Shown: in pieces, positions 16,115-27,858 of the stretch
How the letters are laid out: every line of letters begins with the position of its first letter
How positions within the stretch are numbered: position 1 is the first letter of the stretch
NCBI GenBank assembly: GCA_034423135.1
Contig: DAOUJC010000011.1
Span: forward strand, 124,001 to 188,000
Source: JAPPHY01 sp034423135
GTDB lineage: Bacteria > Chloroflexota > Dehalococcoidia > Lucifugimonadales > UBA2985
Direction: 5' to 3'
DNA length: 64,000 nucleotides
The notes under the pieces: generated by a model
What the model saw: the letters and a program-made list of their open reading frames with translations, nothing else
Told to the model about the DNA's origin: nothing
Database searches by the model: none
Position numbers and translations under genes: made by a program

Positions 16115-16744
16115 CTATTGGGTCTCGCTGTTCGCCGGCTCATCCGCGGGCGGTTGTTCGTCACCTTCCGAGGAGGCGTCCGTCTCCGCAACCGATTCCT
16201 CGGCCTCCGCAGACTCGGTTGAGGCCTCAGGCTCCGCCACGTCGGCTGCGGCCTCGGTCGCCTGCGCTTCCGGGTCGGCCGGTGTGTCATCGGTGGATGC
16301 CTCTGCCTGAGCGGCCTCCGTCTCCGTAGATTCGGCTGTTGCTTCTGCGGCTGCCGGTGCTTCTTCCGCAGAAACCTCTGCCTGTGGAGCCTCCGCCTCA
16401 GTGGATTCCGCCGGTGTTCCCGCAGGTTCAGTTCTGGGAGCGGGCGAGGGCGGAATGGAGTCTATCCTGATCAAGAGGTGACGGAGTACCTCCTCCGTTA
16501 GGTGGAGGCTGGCCTCCAGTTCCCTGGTGTCCTGCGGATCCATCTCAAGATGGGTCAACACGTAGTTGCCCTCATTAAAATTGCGAATGGGGTATGCCAG
16601 CCTCCGCAGCCGGCCCCACTGCTCCTGCCGGACCACACTGCCTCCACGGTCGCTGACGTATCGGTTTACGCGATCCAAAGTAGCTGCCAGCCCCTCATCG
16701 TCCACCTGGGGCGACACAACCAACATGAGTTCGTAGTATCTCAA
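16115..16744 (-). CDS. rpsF: 30S ribosomal protein bS6 with long acidic C-terminal tail
   Basis: Residues 1-96 form the bS6 ferredoxin-like fold, starting RYYELMLVVSPQ and containing RLAYPIRNFNEGNYVLTHLEM. From about residue 97 to 209 there is a low-complexity tail made almost only of Ala, Glu, Thr, Ser, Asp and Pro. Typical bS6 proteins end near 100-135 residues. The TTG at 16744 is chosen because GGGAG lies 6 nt upstream and it gives the family N-terminus; the frame extends to a TTG at 16798. It heads the rpsF-ssb-rpsR operon. Confidence 0.93.
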   Translation of the reverse strand: MRYYELMLVVSPQVDDEGLAATLDRVNRYVSDRGGSVVRQEQWGRLRRLAYPIRNFNEGNYVLTHLEMDPQDTRELEASLHLTEEVLRHLLIRIDSIPPSPAPRTEPAGTPAESTEAEAPQAEVSAEEAPAAAEATAESTETEAAQAEASTDDTPADPEAQATEAAADVAEPEASTESAEAEESVAETDASSEGDEQPPADEPANSETQ

Positions 16745-16811
16745 TCGTCTCTCCCGGCCCGAACCGCAGGCCGTCTCCTTACTATGATTGGCGCACAATC
16801 AAGGCGCGGAC

Positions 16812-16840
16812 ATTATAGCACCGCCAAGGGCAAGCCACAA
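16812..16840 (-). promoter_or_regulatory. Promoter of the rpsF-ssb-rpsR operon
   Basis: On the minus strand TTGTGG (16840-16835), a 17-nt spacer and TATAAT (16817-16812) are present, with TGC just before the -10 as an extended element. The predicted leader of about 60 nt contains a small GC hairpin, CGGCC/GGCCG, a few bases before the GGGAG ribosome binding site. That could be an autoregulatory site, but no defined S6:S18 motif was established. Confidence 0.7.
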
Positions 16841-16851
16841 CGAAAGCCCGA

Positions 16852-18096
16852 CTATGCCTCAAGCCCCGGCGCGCCGAACCTGGAGGTGATTCCCTCCACG
16901 TCCTCCCGGACCTCCCTTTCCACGCCGGCGTCACCGATGTTGGACAGGGTCTTGACGATTAGCCTCGCAATGTCCCCCATTTCGCTGACGCCGAAGCCTC
17001 GGCTGGATACGGACGGCGTTCCCAACCGCAGCCCGCTGGTCACGCGTGGGGGCCTCGTATCGAAAGGAATTGCATTCTTGTTGACCGTGATGTTCACATT
17101 GCCTAGGGCGGTTTCGGCGTCCTGACCGGTCACGCCAAGAGGCGATACGTCCACCAGCACCAGGTGGTTGTCGGTGCCGCCGGACACGACGCGAAGGCCT
17201 CCCTCGGTGAGTCCTGCTGCCAGGGCGCGGGCATTGTCGACCACGGACTGCTGGTAGTCGCGGAATTCGGGCATGGCCGCCTCACCAAACGCGACCGCCT
17301 TGGCGGCGATTATGTGCATGAACGGTCCGCCTTGCGTCTCGGGAAACACTGACCTGTCGATCGCACGCCCCAACTCCTCGGTCGAAAGGATGAACGCTCC
17401 CCTTGGGCCTCGCAGGGTCTTGTGGGTTGTGGACGTGACCACCTGGGCGTGGGGCAGGGGAGAGGGGTGCACGCCCGCAGCTATCAGACCGGCGATGTGC
17501 GCCATGTCCACCATGAGCGTGGCCCCAACTGCGTCTGCGATTTCGCGGAAGCGCTGGAAGTCTATGGAGCGCGGGTAGGCCGTATACCCGGCAACGATGA
17601 CCTTCGGACTGTGCTCATGCGCGAGCCTCTCAACCTCATCGTAGTCAATGTGCTCTGTCTCGCGATTCACGCCGTAGGCCACAAAGTTGTACAACCTGCC
17701 GGAGAAGTTGACGGGGCTGCCGTGGGTCAGGTGACCACCCTGGTCGAGTCGCATGCCAAGTACGGTGTCGCCGGGCTTGATGAGTGAGAAGTACGCCGCC
17801 ATATTGGCTTGTGCGCCGCTGTGCGGCTGCACGTTGGCGTGCTCAGCCCCGAAAAGCCTGGTGCTCCGGTCGATCGCAAGCTGCTCCACTACGTCCACGT
17901 GCTCGCAGCCGCCGTAGTAGCGGCGCCCGGGGTATCCCTCGGCGTACTTGTTTGTGAGGTGCGTTCCTTGGGCCTCAAGGACAGCCCTGCTCGCGTAGTT
18001 CTCGGAGGCAATGAGCACGATGTTCCTTAGCTGTCTCTCCGCCTCCTTCTCGATGGCGAGTGCAACGTCCGGATCCTGCGATGCTAGAACACCCAT
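16852..18096 (-). CDS. glyA: Serine hydroxymethyltransferase
   Basis: GlyA is a PLP enzyme that interconverts serine and glycine and charges tetrahydrofolate with a one-carbon unit. The 414-residue protein has NIVLIASENYASRAVLEAQG, the PLP lysine in VVTSTTHKTLRGPRG, and the C-terminal TSGLRLGTPSVSSRGF. The ATG at 18096 follows AAGGAG by 5 nt. The gene precedes the rpsF operon but that operon has its own promoter. Its upstream region carries repeated octamers, described separately. Confidence 0.97.
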   Translation of the reverse strand: MGVLASQDPDVALAIEKEAERQLRNIVLIASENYASRAVLEAQGTHLTNKYAEGYPGRRYYGGCEHVDVVEQLAIDRSTRLFGAEHANVQPHSGAQANMAAYFSLIKPGDTVLGMRLDQGGHLTHGSPVNFSGRLYNFVAYGVNRETEHIDYDEVERLAHEHSPKVIVAGYTAYPRSIDFQRFREIADAVGATLMVDMAHIAGLIAAGVHPSPLPHAQVVTSTTHKTLRGPRGAFILSTEELGRAIDRSVFPETQGGPFMHIIAAKAVAFGEAAMPEFRDYQQSVVDNARALAAGLTEGGLRVVSGGTDNHLVLVDVSPLGVTGQDAETALGNVNITVNKNAIPFDTRPPRVTSGLRLGTPSVSSRGFGVSEMGDIARLIVKTLSNIGDAGVEREVREDVEGITSRFGAPGLEA

Positions 18097-18125
18097 GACA
18101 TCTCCTTGCAGGTGGTCACAATTCA

Positions 18126-18183
18126 AGCTCTCGTTATACTTCAAATGCAACGAGAGCTAGGCGGCCCATCGCCATAGCTCTCG
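18126..18183. promoter_or_regulatory. Inverted repeat and third octamer copy upstream of glyA
   Basis: A perfect 10-bp inverted repeat, AGCTCTCGTT (18126-18135) and AACGAGAGCT (18149-18158), is separated by 13 nt. A third AGCTCTCG lies at 18176-18183, 50 nt from the first. On the minus strand the repeat ends about 30 nt before the glyA start and overlaps candidate promoter elements. It looks like an operator for a dimeric regulator or a leader hairpin. No glycine riboswitch pattern is present. Confidence 0.55.
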
Positions 18184-18287
18184 CCTGCCGGCCCACTGGC
18201 TGCCCTGAGCCGGGGTTCGAAAGATTGGGCATGATTCGTAATGTAGTCTAGAGATTGAGACGTAAGCTGTCAACGCCGCTGGTTGCT

Positions 18288-19034
18288 TCACGCCTCGCGG
18301 GCCAGCGTGACGCCGTACACTTGGGCAGCCCCGGCCTCCATTAGCACGGAGGCGCAGGCATCAAGTGTTGCGCCTGTGGTGCAAACGTCGTCCATTAGCA
18401 CCAGGACCTTGCCCTCAACTTCTGAGGGGGCCGGGCAATAGAAGGAGTCCTTGACGTTGGCCTTGCGGTCCGCAGCCGATTGGCTCCGCGCTTGTGGAGG
18501 TGAATTGCTCACTCGCGAGAGATAGCCGGAGGCCACCGGGATTTCGAGCTGCTTGCCGGCCTCGAAGGCCAATAGACGCGCCTGATTGTAGCCTCGCTGG
18601 CGCTCGCGCCTGCTGTGAAGCGGAACCGGCACCAGCGCGTCCCCGCTCACGTCCTCAGAGATCATGAAGTCGGCCAATATCCGGCCAAGCTGAGGCGCGA
18701 TGGAGCGCAGGTTGCCATACTTGAGCTGATGGACCGCGTGACGGATAGCGCCCTCCATCAGGAACGGCGCGCGAATGGCGCTGATGGCCAGGGGCGTGCT
18801 CCGGCAATCGGCGCAGATGCTGCCGCGCGGGAGCGGCTGGGCGCAGGCCATGCAGTAAGGAGCCAGCAGACGAGGCTGCTCATTGAGACAGGAGTCGCAG
18901 ATGAACTGCCCTTCTCGGCTGCACCCTGCGCATCTGGGCGGGTACAGCAGATCCAGCCCGGCAGTAGCGAGACTTGAGATACGGCTGCCCAGCGCGTTGG
19001 TTAGCACGGGGATTCGCGAGACTTGCGACCACAT
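18288..19034 (-). CDS. comF: ComF-family phosphoribosyltransferase-like protein
   Basis: The 248-residue protein has two N-terminal zinc-finger cysteine sets (CAGC with CDSC, and CMAC with CADC). A type I phosphoribosyltransferase domain follows, with the PRPP loop VLVLMDDVCTTGATLDAC. The pattern LVPVPLHSRRERQRGYNQA is characteristic of ComF/GntX. Family members take part in DNA uptake and recombination in competent bacteria. Other competence genes are not in the window. Confidence 0.9.
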   Translation of the reverse strand: MWSQVSRIPVLTNALGSRISSLATAGLDLLYPPRCAGCSREGQFICDSCLNEQPRLLAPYCMACAQPLPRGSICADCRSTPLAISAIRAPFLMEGAIRHAVHQLKYGNLRSIAPQLGRILADFMISEDVSGDALVPVPLHSRRERQRGYNQARLLAFEAGKQLEIPVASGYLSRVSNSPPQARSQSAADRKANVKDSFYCPAPSEVEGKVLVLMDDVCTTGATLDACASVLMEAGAAQVYGVTLAREA

Positions 19035-19044
19035 GCGTAGGCGC

Positions 19045-19428
19045 CTACTGCGTGGGCTCAGATCCTGGCTCTTCCGTTTCCTCCGGTTTTTCGCCCACGA
19101 TGTATTGGCGGAGCGTTTCGTTTATGCGGCTCTGCCATCCTCTGCCGGAGGCGCGGTAGTGGGCAAGCACGTCCTGGTCTAGCCGTATGGATACAGCCTC
19201 TTTGGTGGGAGCCTTCTGTTTGCCGCGAGTTCTGCGCCAGCGCTCCACTACCTTGGGCACAACTTCGGTAGCGGGCCGCGCGCGTTGGAACCAGTCCTGG
19301 CCCAGCTCCTGAGTATCCTGATCCCTGGCCAGGCCAACCTGTATGGCCGTTTCCTCTCCGAACTCAGCCGCAATCTCTTCAAAGGTCATCCGGCTTGCGG
19401 CAATTTTCTCAATAGATTGTTGCAGCAT
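19045..19428 (-). CDS. brnA: BrnA-family antitoxin
   Basis: The C-terminal part, PTKEAVSIRLDQDVLAHYRA followed by GWQSRINETLRQYI, is the ribbon-helix-helix DNA-binding domain of BrnA antitoxins. The 127-residue protein is longer than usual at the N-terminus. The ATG at 19428 has AGAGG 7 nt upstream and lies inside the end of brnT, a 20-nt overlap that suggests translational coupling. BrnA normally neutralises BrnT and represses the operon. GC is lower than in comF or mfd, consistent with mobility. Confidence 0.85.
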   Translation of the reverse strand: MLQQSIEKIAASRMTFEEIAAEFGEETAIQVGLARDQDTQELGQDWFQRARPATEVVPKVVERWRRTRGKQKAPTKEAVSIRLDQDVLAHYRASGRGWQSRINETLRQYIVGEKPEETEEPGSEPTQ

Positions 19429-19678
19429 ATCTAAGCCTCTCTTCCTGGCTGGCCCTGCGCAGACTGATGATCCTGGTTGCGTTGTCGCGGTCTGTGAACA
19501 CTACTACGTGCAGCCGGCCCTGAAGGTATCCCACTCCTATATATCTTGTTTCTCCTTGCCTGTCACTGCGTCCCACTATGGCGCTGTCCCAATCAAAGTG
19601 CTCTATGTCTGCAAAGTCTACGCCGTGCTTGTTCAGGTTAACTTCGCGTTTGGCCTGGTCCCATTCGTAGTTTGTCAT
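19409..19678 (-). CDS. brnT: BrnT-family toxin
   Basis: The 89-residue protein matches the BrnT ribonuclease-like toxin family: YEWDQAKREVNLNKHGVDF near the start, then RYIGVGYLQGRLHVVVFTDR and RIISLRRASQEER. The ATG at 19678 gives a standard-length protein; an ATG at 19720 would add 14 unusual residues, and neither has a strong ribosome binding site. It precedes and overlaps brnA in the usual toxin-first order. Confidence 0.87.
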   Translation of the reverse strand: MTNYEWDQAKREVNLNKHGVDFADIEHFDWDSAIVGRSDRQGETRYIGVGYLQGRLHVVVFTDRDNATRIISLRRASQEERLRYAATIY

Positions 19679-19796
19679 ATTGTATATGCATTTTGCCCCC
19701 ACGTCAAGCGGTTTTGCCATCTCTTATGGGGCTTGTTCTGGGTCTGTGCTAAGATTAGCCTGCATTCATCAGGGGCGCAAGGAGTGTGTAGCTTCG

Positions 19797-20509
19797 ATGA
19801 TCAGGGCGGTGTTCTTCGATTTCTACAATACCTTGGGAAGATTTGACCCACCGCGCGAGAAGATTCAGACCGATGCCTGCTCTGAGTTCGGCTTGGAGGT
19901 CACGTACGAAGGGATCACGCGGGGATATGCTGTCGCGGACGCCTTCATGGCGCGGGAGTCGGCGCGCCAGCCTATCTGGGCTCGAAGCGACACCGCAAGG
20001 GACGATTTCTTCGGGGAGTACGAACGGTTGCTTCTGGAGGGCGCAGGCGTGGAGGTTTCTCGCGAGCTGGCACTGCGGGTGTTCACCCGTGTGCGGGATA
20101 CGCAGCAGGGCTTCGCTCTGTATGACGACGTGCTTGATGCTCTTCATGCGCTAAAGAGGCGCAGCATCGTTTTGGGATTGATCACCAACATTCGGGGAGA
20201 CGCCAACTCGCTGTGTCGTGAACAAGGCCTGTTCCCGGCGATGGACCTTGCGGTTGGCTCACAGGAAGTCGGGGCTGGTAAGCCTGAACCTGCCATCTTC
20301 TTGGAGGCGCTTCGACGGGCCGGCACCGAACCGCGAGAGACTATGCACGTGGGCGATCAGTACGACACCGATGTCAAGGGGGCAAGGGCAGTTGGCATTC
20401 ACCCCGTGCTGCTTGACCGTGACGATATGAAGGCAGACGTCACGGACTGTCCCCGGATTCTGGGCTTGGAGGAGCTCCCATCGCTGGTGGAGGCTGTTGG
20501 TCTAGAGTC

Positions 20510-20513
<4 letters not shown>
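19797..20513 (+). CDS. HAD-superfamily hydrolase
   Basis: The 238-residue protein has the HAD motifs: I, FFDFYNTLG with the nucleophile Asp and the D-x-Y form seen in haloacid-dehalogenase-like members; II, LGLITNIRG; III, the lysine in VGAGKPEPAIF; and IV, MHVGDQYDTDVKGARA. The cap domain follows motif I. The ATG at 19797 is the first start giving a proper motif I, with AAGGAG 12 nt upstream. The substrate is unknown. It converges on mfd with a 4-nt overlap of stop regions. Confidence 0.85.
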
Positions 20514-24028
<3,515 letters not shown>

Positions 24029-24215
24029 TTTTACTCCACAATGTCTAAAGGGGCTGGTGGCCCGGCCACAGCCCGTTGCGGGATTGTAGCACTCCGGTTG
24101 GTTGGGTTCAATGTGCCTGCGGTTAGCTCCAGCCGCGTGCCCGCCGGAGTCCGCTGCGGCGTGGAAAACCGGCGGCGGTTCTGGCCCTCAGTGATGGACG
24201 GCAATGGCCGGGGCG

Positions 24216-24244
24216 TTGAAAGATGACGCCCAAGGCTCCATAAT
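24216..24244 (+). promoter_or_regulatory. Sigma-70 type promoter for prfA-prmC
   Basis: TTGAAA (24216-24221), a 17-nt spacer and CATAAT (24239-24244) place the transcript start near 24251, about 20 nt before the prfA ATG. This excludes the upstream GTG at 24245 as start codon. Confidence 0.65.
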
Positions 24245-24271
24245 GTGCAAGGTAGGATTCGGAAACACGCC

Positions 24272-25336
24272 ATGCTTGAAAGACTGCAGTCGCTCAGCGA
24301 GAGGTTTACCGAGATTGAGGGCCTGCTTGCGCGCCCGGAAATCGCCACTGACCCGGGACGCCTGCAGGAGCTGGCCAAGGAGCGCGCGTCCATCGAGGAC
24401 GTGGTTGACCTCTACGAGCGGTACGAGAGCGTCGCGAGGCAGCTTGCGGACACACGCGCCATACTTGATGAAGGCGGTGACGAGGACCTGAGAGCGCTCG
24501 CCCAGGAGGAGCTGCACTCGCTCGAAGCCCAGCGAGACGAGCTTGAAGGTCGGATGCGCCTCGCGCTGCTACCCAAGGACCGCAACGCCGAGAAGGACGT
24601 CATCGTGGAGATACGCGCCGGAACGGGCGGCGAGGAGGCCGCGCTGTTCGCAGGCGACCTCTATCGCATGTACGCCCGCTACGCGCAGGCCAAGGGGTGG
24701 GACGTGGACGTCATCGACTCCAACCCCACGGGAATTGGCGGTTTCAAGGAGGTGGTGTTCGAGGTCAAGGGCAAGGGCGCCTTCAGCCGCCTAAAGCACG
24801 AGAGCGGCGGCCACCGCGTACAGCGCGTGCCCACCACGGAGGCTCAGGGGCGCATCCACACATCCGCGGCAACAGTGGCTGTCTTGCCCGAGGCCGAAGA
24901 TGTTGAAGTCGAGATCGACCCCGGCGACCTGCGCATCGACATCTTTCACGCCAGCGGCCACGGCGGCCAGAACGTGCAGAAGGTGGCGACGGCGGTTCGC
25001 ATCATCCACAATCCGACGGGCATCGTGGCAGTCTGCCAGGACGAGCGCTCACAGCTCAAGAACCGGCAGCGCGCCATGGCGGTGCTCCGGGCTCGGCTGC
25101 TGGACCGCGAGGTTACTCGGCAGCAGGAGGAGATGGCTGCGTCTCGTCGCTCGCAGGTTGGCAGCGGCGACCGCTCGGAGAAGGTGCGCACCTACAACTT
25201 CCCGCAGAACCGAGTGACCGACCACAGGATTGGAGTCACAAGCCACAATCTGGAGCGCATCCTGATGGGTGAGCTCGACGAGTTCATCAACGAGCTGTCC
25301 GCTCGCGAGCAGGCGCGCCTGCTACAGGAGGCGTGA
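24272..25336 (+). CDS. prfA: Peptide chain release factor 1
   Basis: RF1 terminates translation at UAA and UAG. The 354-residue protein has the coiled N-terminal domain, the stop-codon reading segment RVPTTEAQGRIHTSAA with the P-x-T tripeptide characteristic of RF1, and the peptidyl-hydrolysis motif SGHGGQNVQK. The ATG at 24272 matches the usual MLERLQSL start. prmC, which methylates the GGQ glutamine, follows directly. Confidence 0.97.
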   Translation: MLERLQSLSERFTEIEGLLARPEIATDPGRLQELAKERASIEDVVDLYERYESVARQLADTRAILDEGGDEDLRALAQEELHSLEAQRDELEGRMRLALLPKDRNAEKDVIVEIRAGTGGEEAALFAGDLYRMYARYAQAKGWDVDVIDSNPTGIGGFKEVVFEVKGKGAFSRLKHESGGHRVQRVPTTEAQGRIHTSAATVAVLPEAEDVEVEIDPGDLRIDIFHASGHGGQNVQKVATAVRIIHNPTGIVAVCQDERSQLKNRQRAMAVLRARLLDREVTRQQEEMAASRRSQVGSGDRSEKVRTYNFPQNRVTDHRIGVTSHNLERILMGELDEFINELSAREQARLLQEA

Positions 25337-25337
25337 C

Positions 25338-26189
25338 GTGACCCTGGCACAAGTGCTGGACGAGACTCGCAGGACACTTGCGGCCAACGGAGTCGAGGAG
25401 GCGGCGGTGGAGGCCGACCTGTTCCTGATGAAGGCGCTTGGCGTGGACAGGGGGGCTCTGTTCGCCTCGCCTGAGCGAGAACTGACGGCGGGGGAGAGGC
25501 AGACGCTGGCGAGGGACATGGCTCGGCGCCTCAACGGCGAACCTTGGCCATACATCTCCGGGCACAGGGAGTTCTACGGCCTGGACCTGAGGGTCGGGCC
25601 TCGCGTGTTCATACCGCGGCCGGAAACGGAGCTTCTGGTCGACCTGGCGTTGGAGCAGGCGCACGCATTGCCCACTGAACGAGAGATTCTCATTGCGGAC
25701 GCCTGCACCGGAAGCGGCGCCATCGCCGTTGCGCTGGCGGTGCATCTGCCGAACGCCCGCGTCTACGCCACTGACATCTCCACTCAGTCGCTGGACATGG
25801 CACAGCGCAACTGCGAGAACCACGGCGTTGCGGACAGGGTGACCATTCTGGACACCAACTTGCTGGCCAAGGTGCCAGATGGCCTGGACATTGTGGTCAG
25901 CAACCCGCCCTATGTGCCGCGGACGGAGCTTCCGTATCTCGCGCGGGAGGTGCGAACGGAGACCCTGGTGTCGCTGGACGGCGGCGACGGCGGCCTGGAG
26001 ATCATTCGCGTACTGGTGCCACAGGCGCTGGGCAGGCTCGGAAGGCCCGGAGCGTTCATCATGGAGATGTCGCCGGGGCAGGGCGACGCGGTGAGCGAGA
26101 TGTGTCTCGCAATTGCGCCGGACGCCGTCGTCACGCTCCACGAGGACCTTGCCGGGCTCACGAGGGCCATCAGCGTTCGGCTTCCGTGA
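25338..26189 (+). CDS. prmC: Release factor glutamine methyltransferase PrmC
   Basis: PrmC uses SAM to N5-methylate the glutamine of the release-factor GGQ motif. The 283-residue protein has the substrate-binding N-terminal helix bundle, the SAM motif ADACTGSGAIAVALA and the catalytic NPPYVPRTELP. The GTG start at 25338 is one base after the prfA stop and follows AGGAGG by 6 nt, so the two genes form one operon and are likely coupled. Confidence 0.95.
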   Translation: MTLAQVLDETRRTLAANGVEEAAVEADLFLMKALGVDRGALFASPERELTAGERQTLARDMARRLNGEPWPYISGHREFYGLDLRVGPRVFIPRPETELLVDLALEQAHALPTEREILIADACTGSGAIAVALAVHLPNARVYATDISTQSLDMAQRNCENHGVADRVTILDTNLLAKVPDGLDIVVSNPPYVPRTELPYLAREVRTETLVSLDGGDGGLEIIRVLVPQALGRLGRPGAFIMEMSPGQGDAVSEMCLAIAPDAVVTLHEDLAGLTRAISVRLP

Positions 26190-26218
26190 GTGCGGTGACA
26201 GCGTCACAACACTTGGCG

Positions 26219-26248
26219 TTGACCTCGGCTTGGCCGCTCTAGTATCAT
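26219..26248 (+). promoter_or_regulatory. Promoter for the methyltransferase at 26343
   Basis: TTGACC (26219-26224) and TATCAT (26243-26248) are separated by 18 nt. Just upstream lies a short palindrome GTGAC-AGC-GTCAC (26195-26207) that could bind a regulator. The leader would be about 90 nt. Confidence 0.5.
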
Positions 26249-26342
26249 CTGTGCGGAATATCAAATGAACCTATGCGTTCGCGCCAGGATAGGCTTGGCG
26301 GACCAAGCAGGTCAATCGAAGAGAGACTGGGGGGAATAGAGC

Positions 26343-27173
26343 ATGTCCGAAAGCGAGGGCAGGGGGGATTTCTCCTTCGCTGCCTTTTCAAAGGCGCCCT
26401 TCTATCAGAAGATCAACCAGGACCTCGTAGATCTGTCGCAGGTGGGGCCGGGCCAGAAGGTGGTGGACCTGGCATGCGGCACCGGAGGCGTGACCAAGAT
26501 AATCCTTGAGAAGCTGCGCGGCGCCAGGGACAGCGTGGTCATAGGCGTGGACATGTCCATGACGGCGCTCAAGCAGGCCAAGGCAGACCTGAGCAATGCC
26601 AAAGACGCCATGGTGGAGTTTGTACTGGGCCGTGGGGAGCAACTCTCGCAGCTGGTGCGGGACAAGATGGACGCGGTGGTGTTCTGCAACGCCATACACA
26701 TGGTGCCCGACAAGACCCAGCTCTCCGGCGAGGTGTACTCCACGCTGAAGAGCGGGGGCGTGTTCGCCTTCAACACCTCCTTCTACGAGGGCAGTCATCC
26801 GCCCGAGACGGAGGAGTGGTATCGCCGGTGGATGTTCAGGTCGCTGCGCATCCTGAGGTCGGAGTACGGCCTCTCTCCGGTGAAGGCGGCAAAGGTGGAG
26901 GCCCGCCAGCACCTGACGGCGGAGCAGTACATGGAGCTTCTCAGGGAGCGCGGCTTCGAGATCAAGGAGCACCGGGTCAACTCCGTGCAGGTACCCCTGG
27001 AGGGCTGGGTGCTCATCAGCGGGTTCGAGGACTGGATCACAGGCGTGATGCCCGGCGTGCCCCTGGAGCAGGCCAGCGCGTCGCTCCAGAAGGGCGCGGC
27101 GCAGGTGTTCGAGGAGATGAAGGTGAACTTCATCACTCGAAACTGGCTGGAGATCGTCGCCGTCCGGCCCTAG
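26343..27173 (+). CDS. SAM-dependent class I methyltransferase
   Basis: The 276-residue protein has the SAM-binding motif VVDLACGTGGVTKIILEKL, the acidic ribose contact VIGVDMSMTALKQA and the post-motif STLKSGGVFAFNTSFYEG. It is of the UbiE/Methyltransf_25 general type. The C-terminal half is longer than in minimal members and may form a substrate lid. The start ATG follows a G-rich run. It lies alone between prmC and ruvC with its own promoter. Substrate unknown. Confidence 0.82.
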   Translation: MSESEGRGDFSFAAFSKAPFYQKINQDLVDLSQVGPGQKVVDLACGTGGVTKIILEKLRGARDSVVIGVDMSMTALKQAKADLSNAKDAMVEFVLGRGEQLSQLVRDKMDAVVFCNAIHMVPDKTQLSGEVYSTLKSGGVFAFNTSFYEGSHPPETEEWYRRWMFRSLRILRSEYGLSPVKAAKVEARQHLTAEQYMELLRERGFEIKEHRVNSVQVPLEGWVLISGFEDWITGVMPGVPLEQASASLQKGAAQVFEEMKVNFITRNWLEIVAVRP

Positions 27174-27254
27174 CTCCGTCGGGTTTCCCAAGGTCGGCGT
27201 GACCGACAGTGTCTCCGCACTTCTGTAGTGGCAGTTAAGGCCGCCGCCGTTTCA

Positions 27255-27283
27255 TTGACCCCTGCGGTGAGCGGCCCTAGAAT
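27255..27283 (+). promoter_or_regulatory. Sigma-70 type promoter for ruvCAB
   Basis: TTGACC (27255-27260), a 17-nt spacer and TAGAAT (27278-27283) lie about 36 nt before the ruvC ATG. No LexA-box-like palindrome was evident to me between the promoter and the start. Confidence 0.7.
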
Positions 27284-27318
27284 GGCATCGTCAGAACGCC
27301 GACGTGGGGTGTGACGCA

Positions 27319-27852
27319 ATGATCCTTCTGGGTGTTGATCCCGGCCTCCTTCGAATGGGCTACGGCGTCATCGAGGCCGTGGGAAGCAGCGTGCGATTGA
27401 AGGAGGGCGGCGTCATCCGCGGAGGAGGCTCCAGCGATCCAGTGGAGCGCAGGCTGTCAGTGCTCTACGACGGCTTGCGTGAGGTGGTGGAGGAGTTTCG
27501 CCCCGCGGCCCTGGCGCTCGAAGAGGTGTACTCCCACTACGCGCACCCCAGCACAGCGGTCCTCATGGGCCACGCCCGCGGTCTCGCCTGTCTTATCGCG
27601 GCGCAGTGCGACGTGCCGCTGCACAGCTACGCATCCACCCGCGTCAAGCACTCTATGGTGGGCAACGGCCGCGCAAGCAAGGCCCAGATTCAGAGGGCTG
27701 TGCAGGCGAGGCTGAAGCTGACGCAGCTACCCGAACCGAACGACGTGGCGGATGCGCTTGCGCTCGCGCTGTGCCACTGGCAGGCGATTGGCGGCGCCGG
27801 CGCCGCACTTGCCGGACCGGGCGCGGGCCGTGCGACCGGCGCGGCGGTGTAA
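27319..27852 (+). CDS. ruvC: Crossover junction endodeoxyribonuclease RuvC
   Basis: RuvC resolves Holliday junctions. The 177-residue protein has the first catalytic Asp in LLGVDPGLLRMGYGVIE, the Glu in ALEEVYSHY, and the C-terminal acidic residues in NDVADALALALCHW. The ATG at 27319 with GGGGTG 7 nt upstream fits better than the GTG at 27304. A Gly/Ala-rich tail ends the protein. It starts the ruvC-ruvA-ruvB operon. Confidence 0.95.
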   Translation: MILLGVDPGLLRMGYGVIEAVGSSVRLKEGGVIRGGGSSDPVERRLSVLYDGLREVVEEFRPAALALEEVYSHYAHPSTAVLMGHARGLACLIAAQCDVPLHSYASTRVKHSMVGNGRASKAQIQRAVQARLKLTQLPEPNDVADALALALCHWQAIGGAGAALAGPGAGRATGAAV

Positions 27853-27858
27853 CAGAAC

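Noticed and set aside
18097..18287. Glycine riboswitch upstream of glyA
   Set aside because: None of the conserved aptamer segments is present; only the inverted repeat and octamers were seen.
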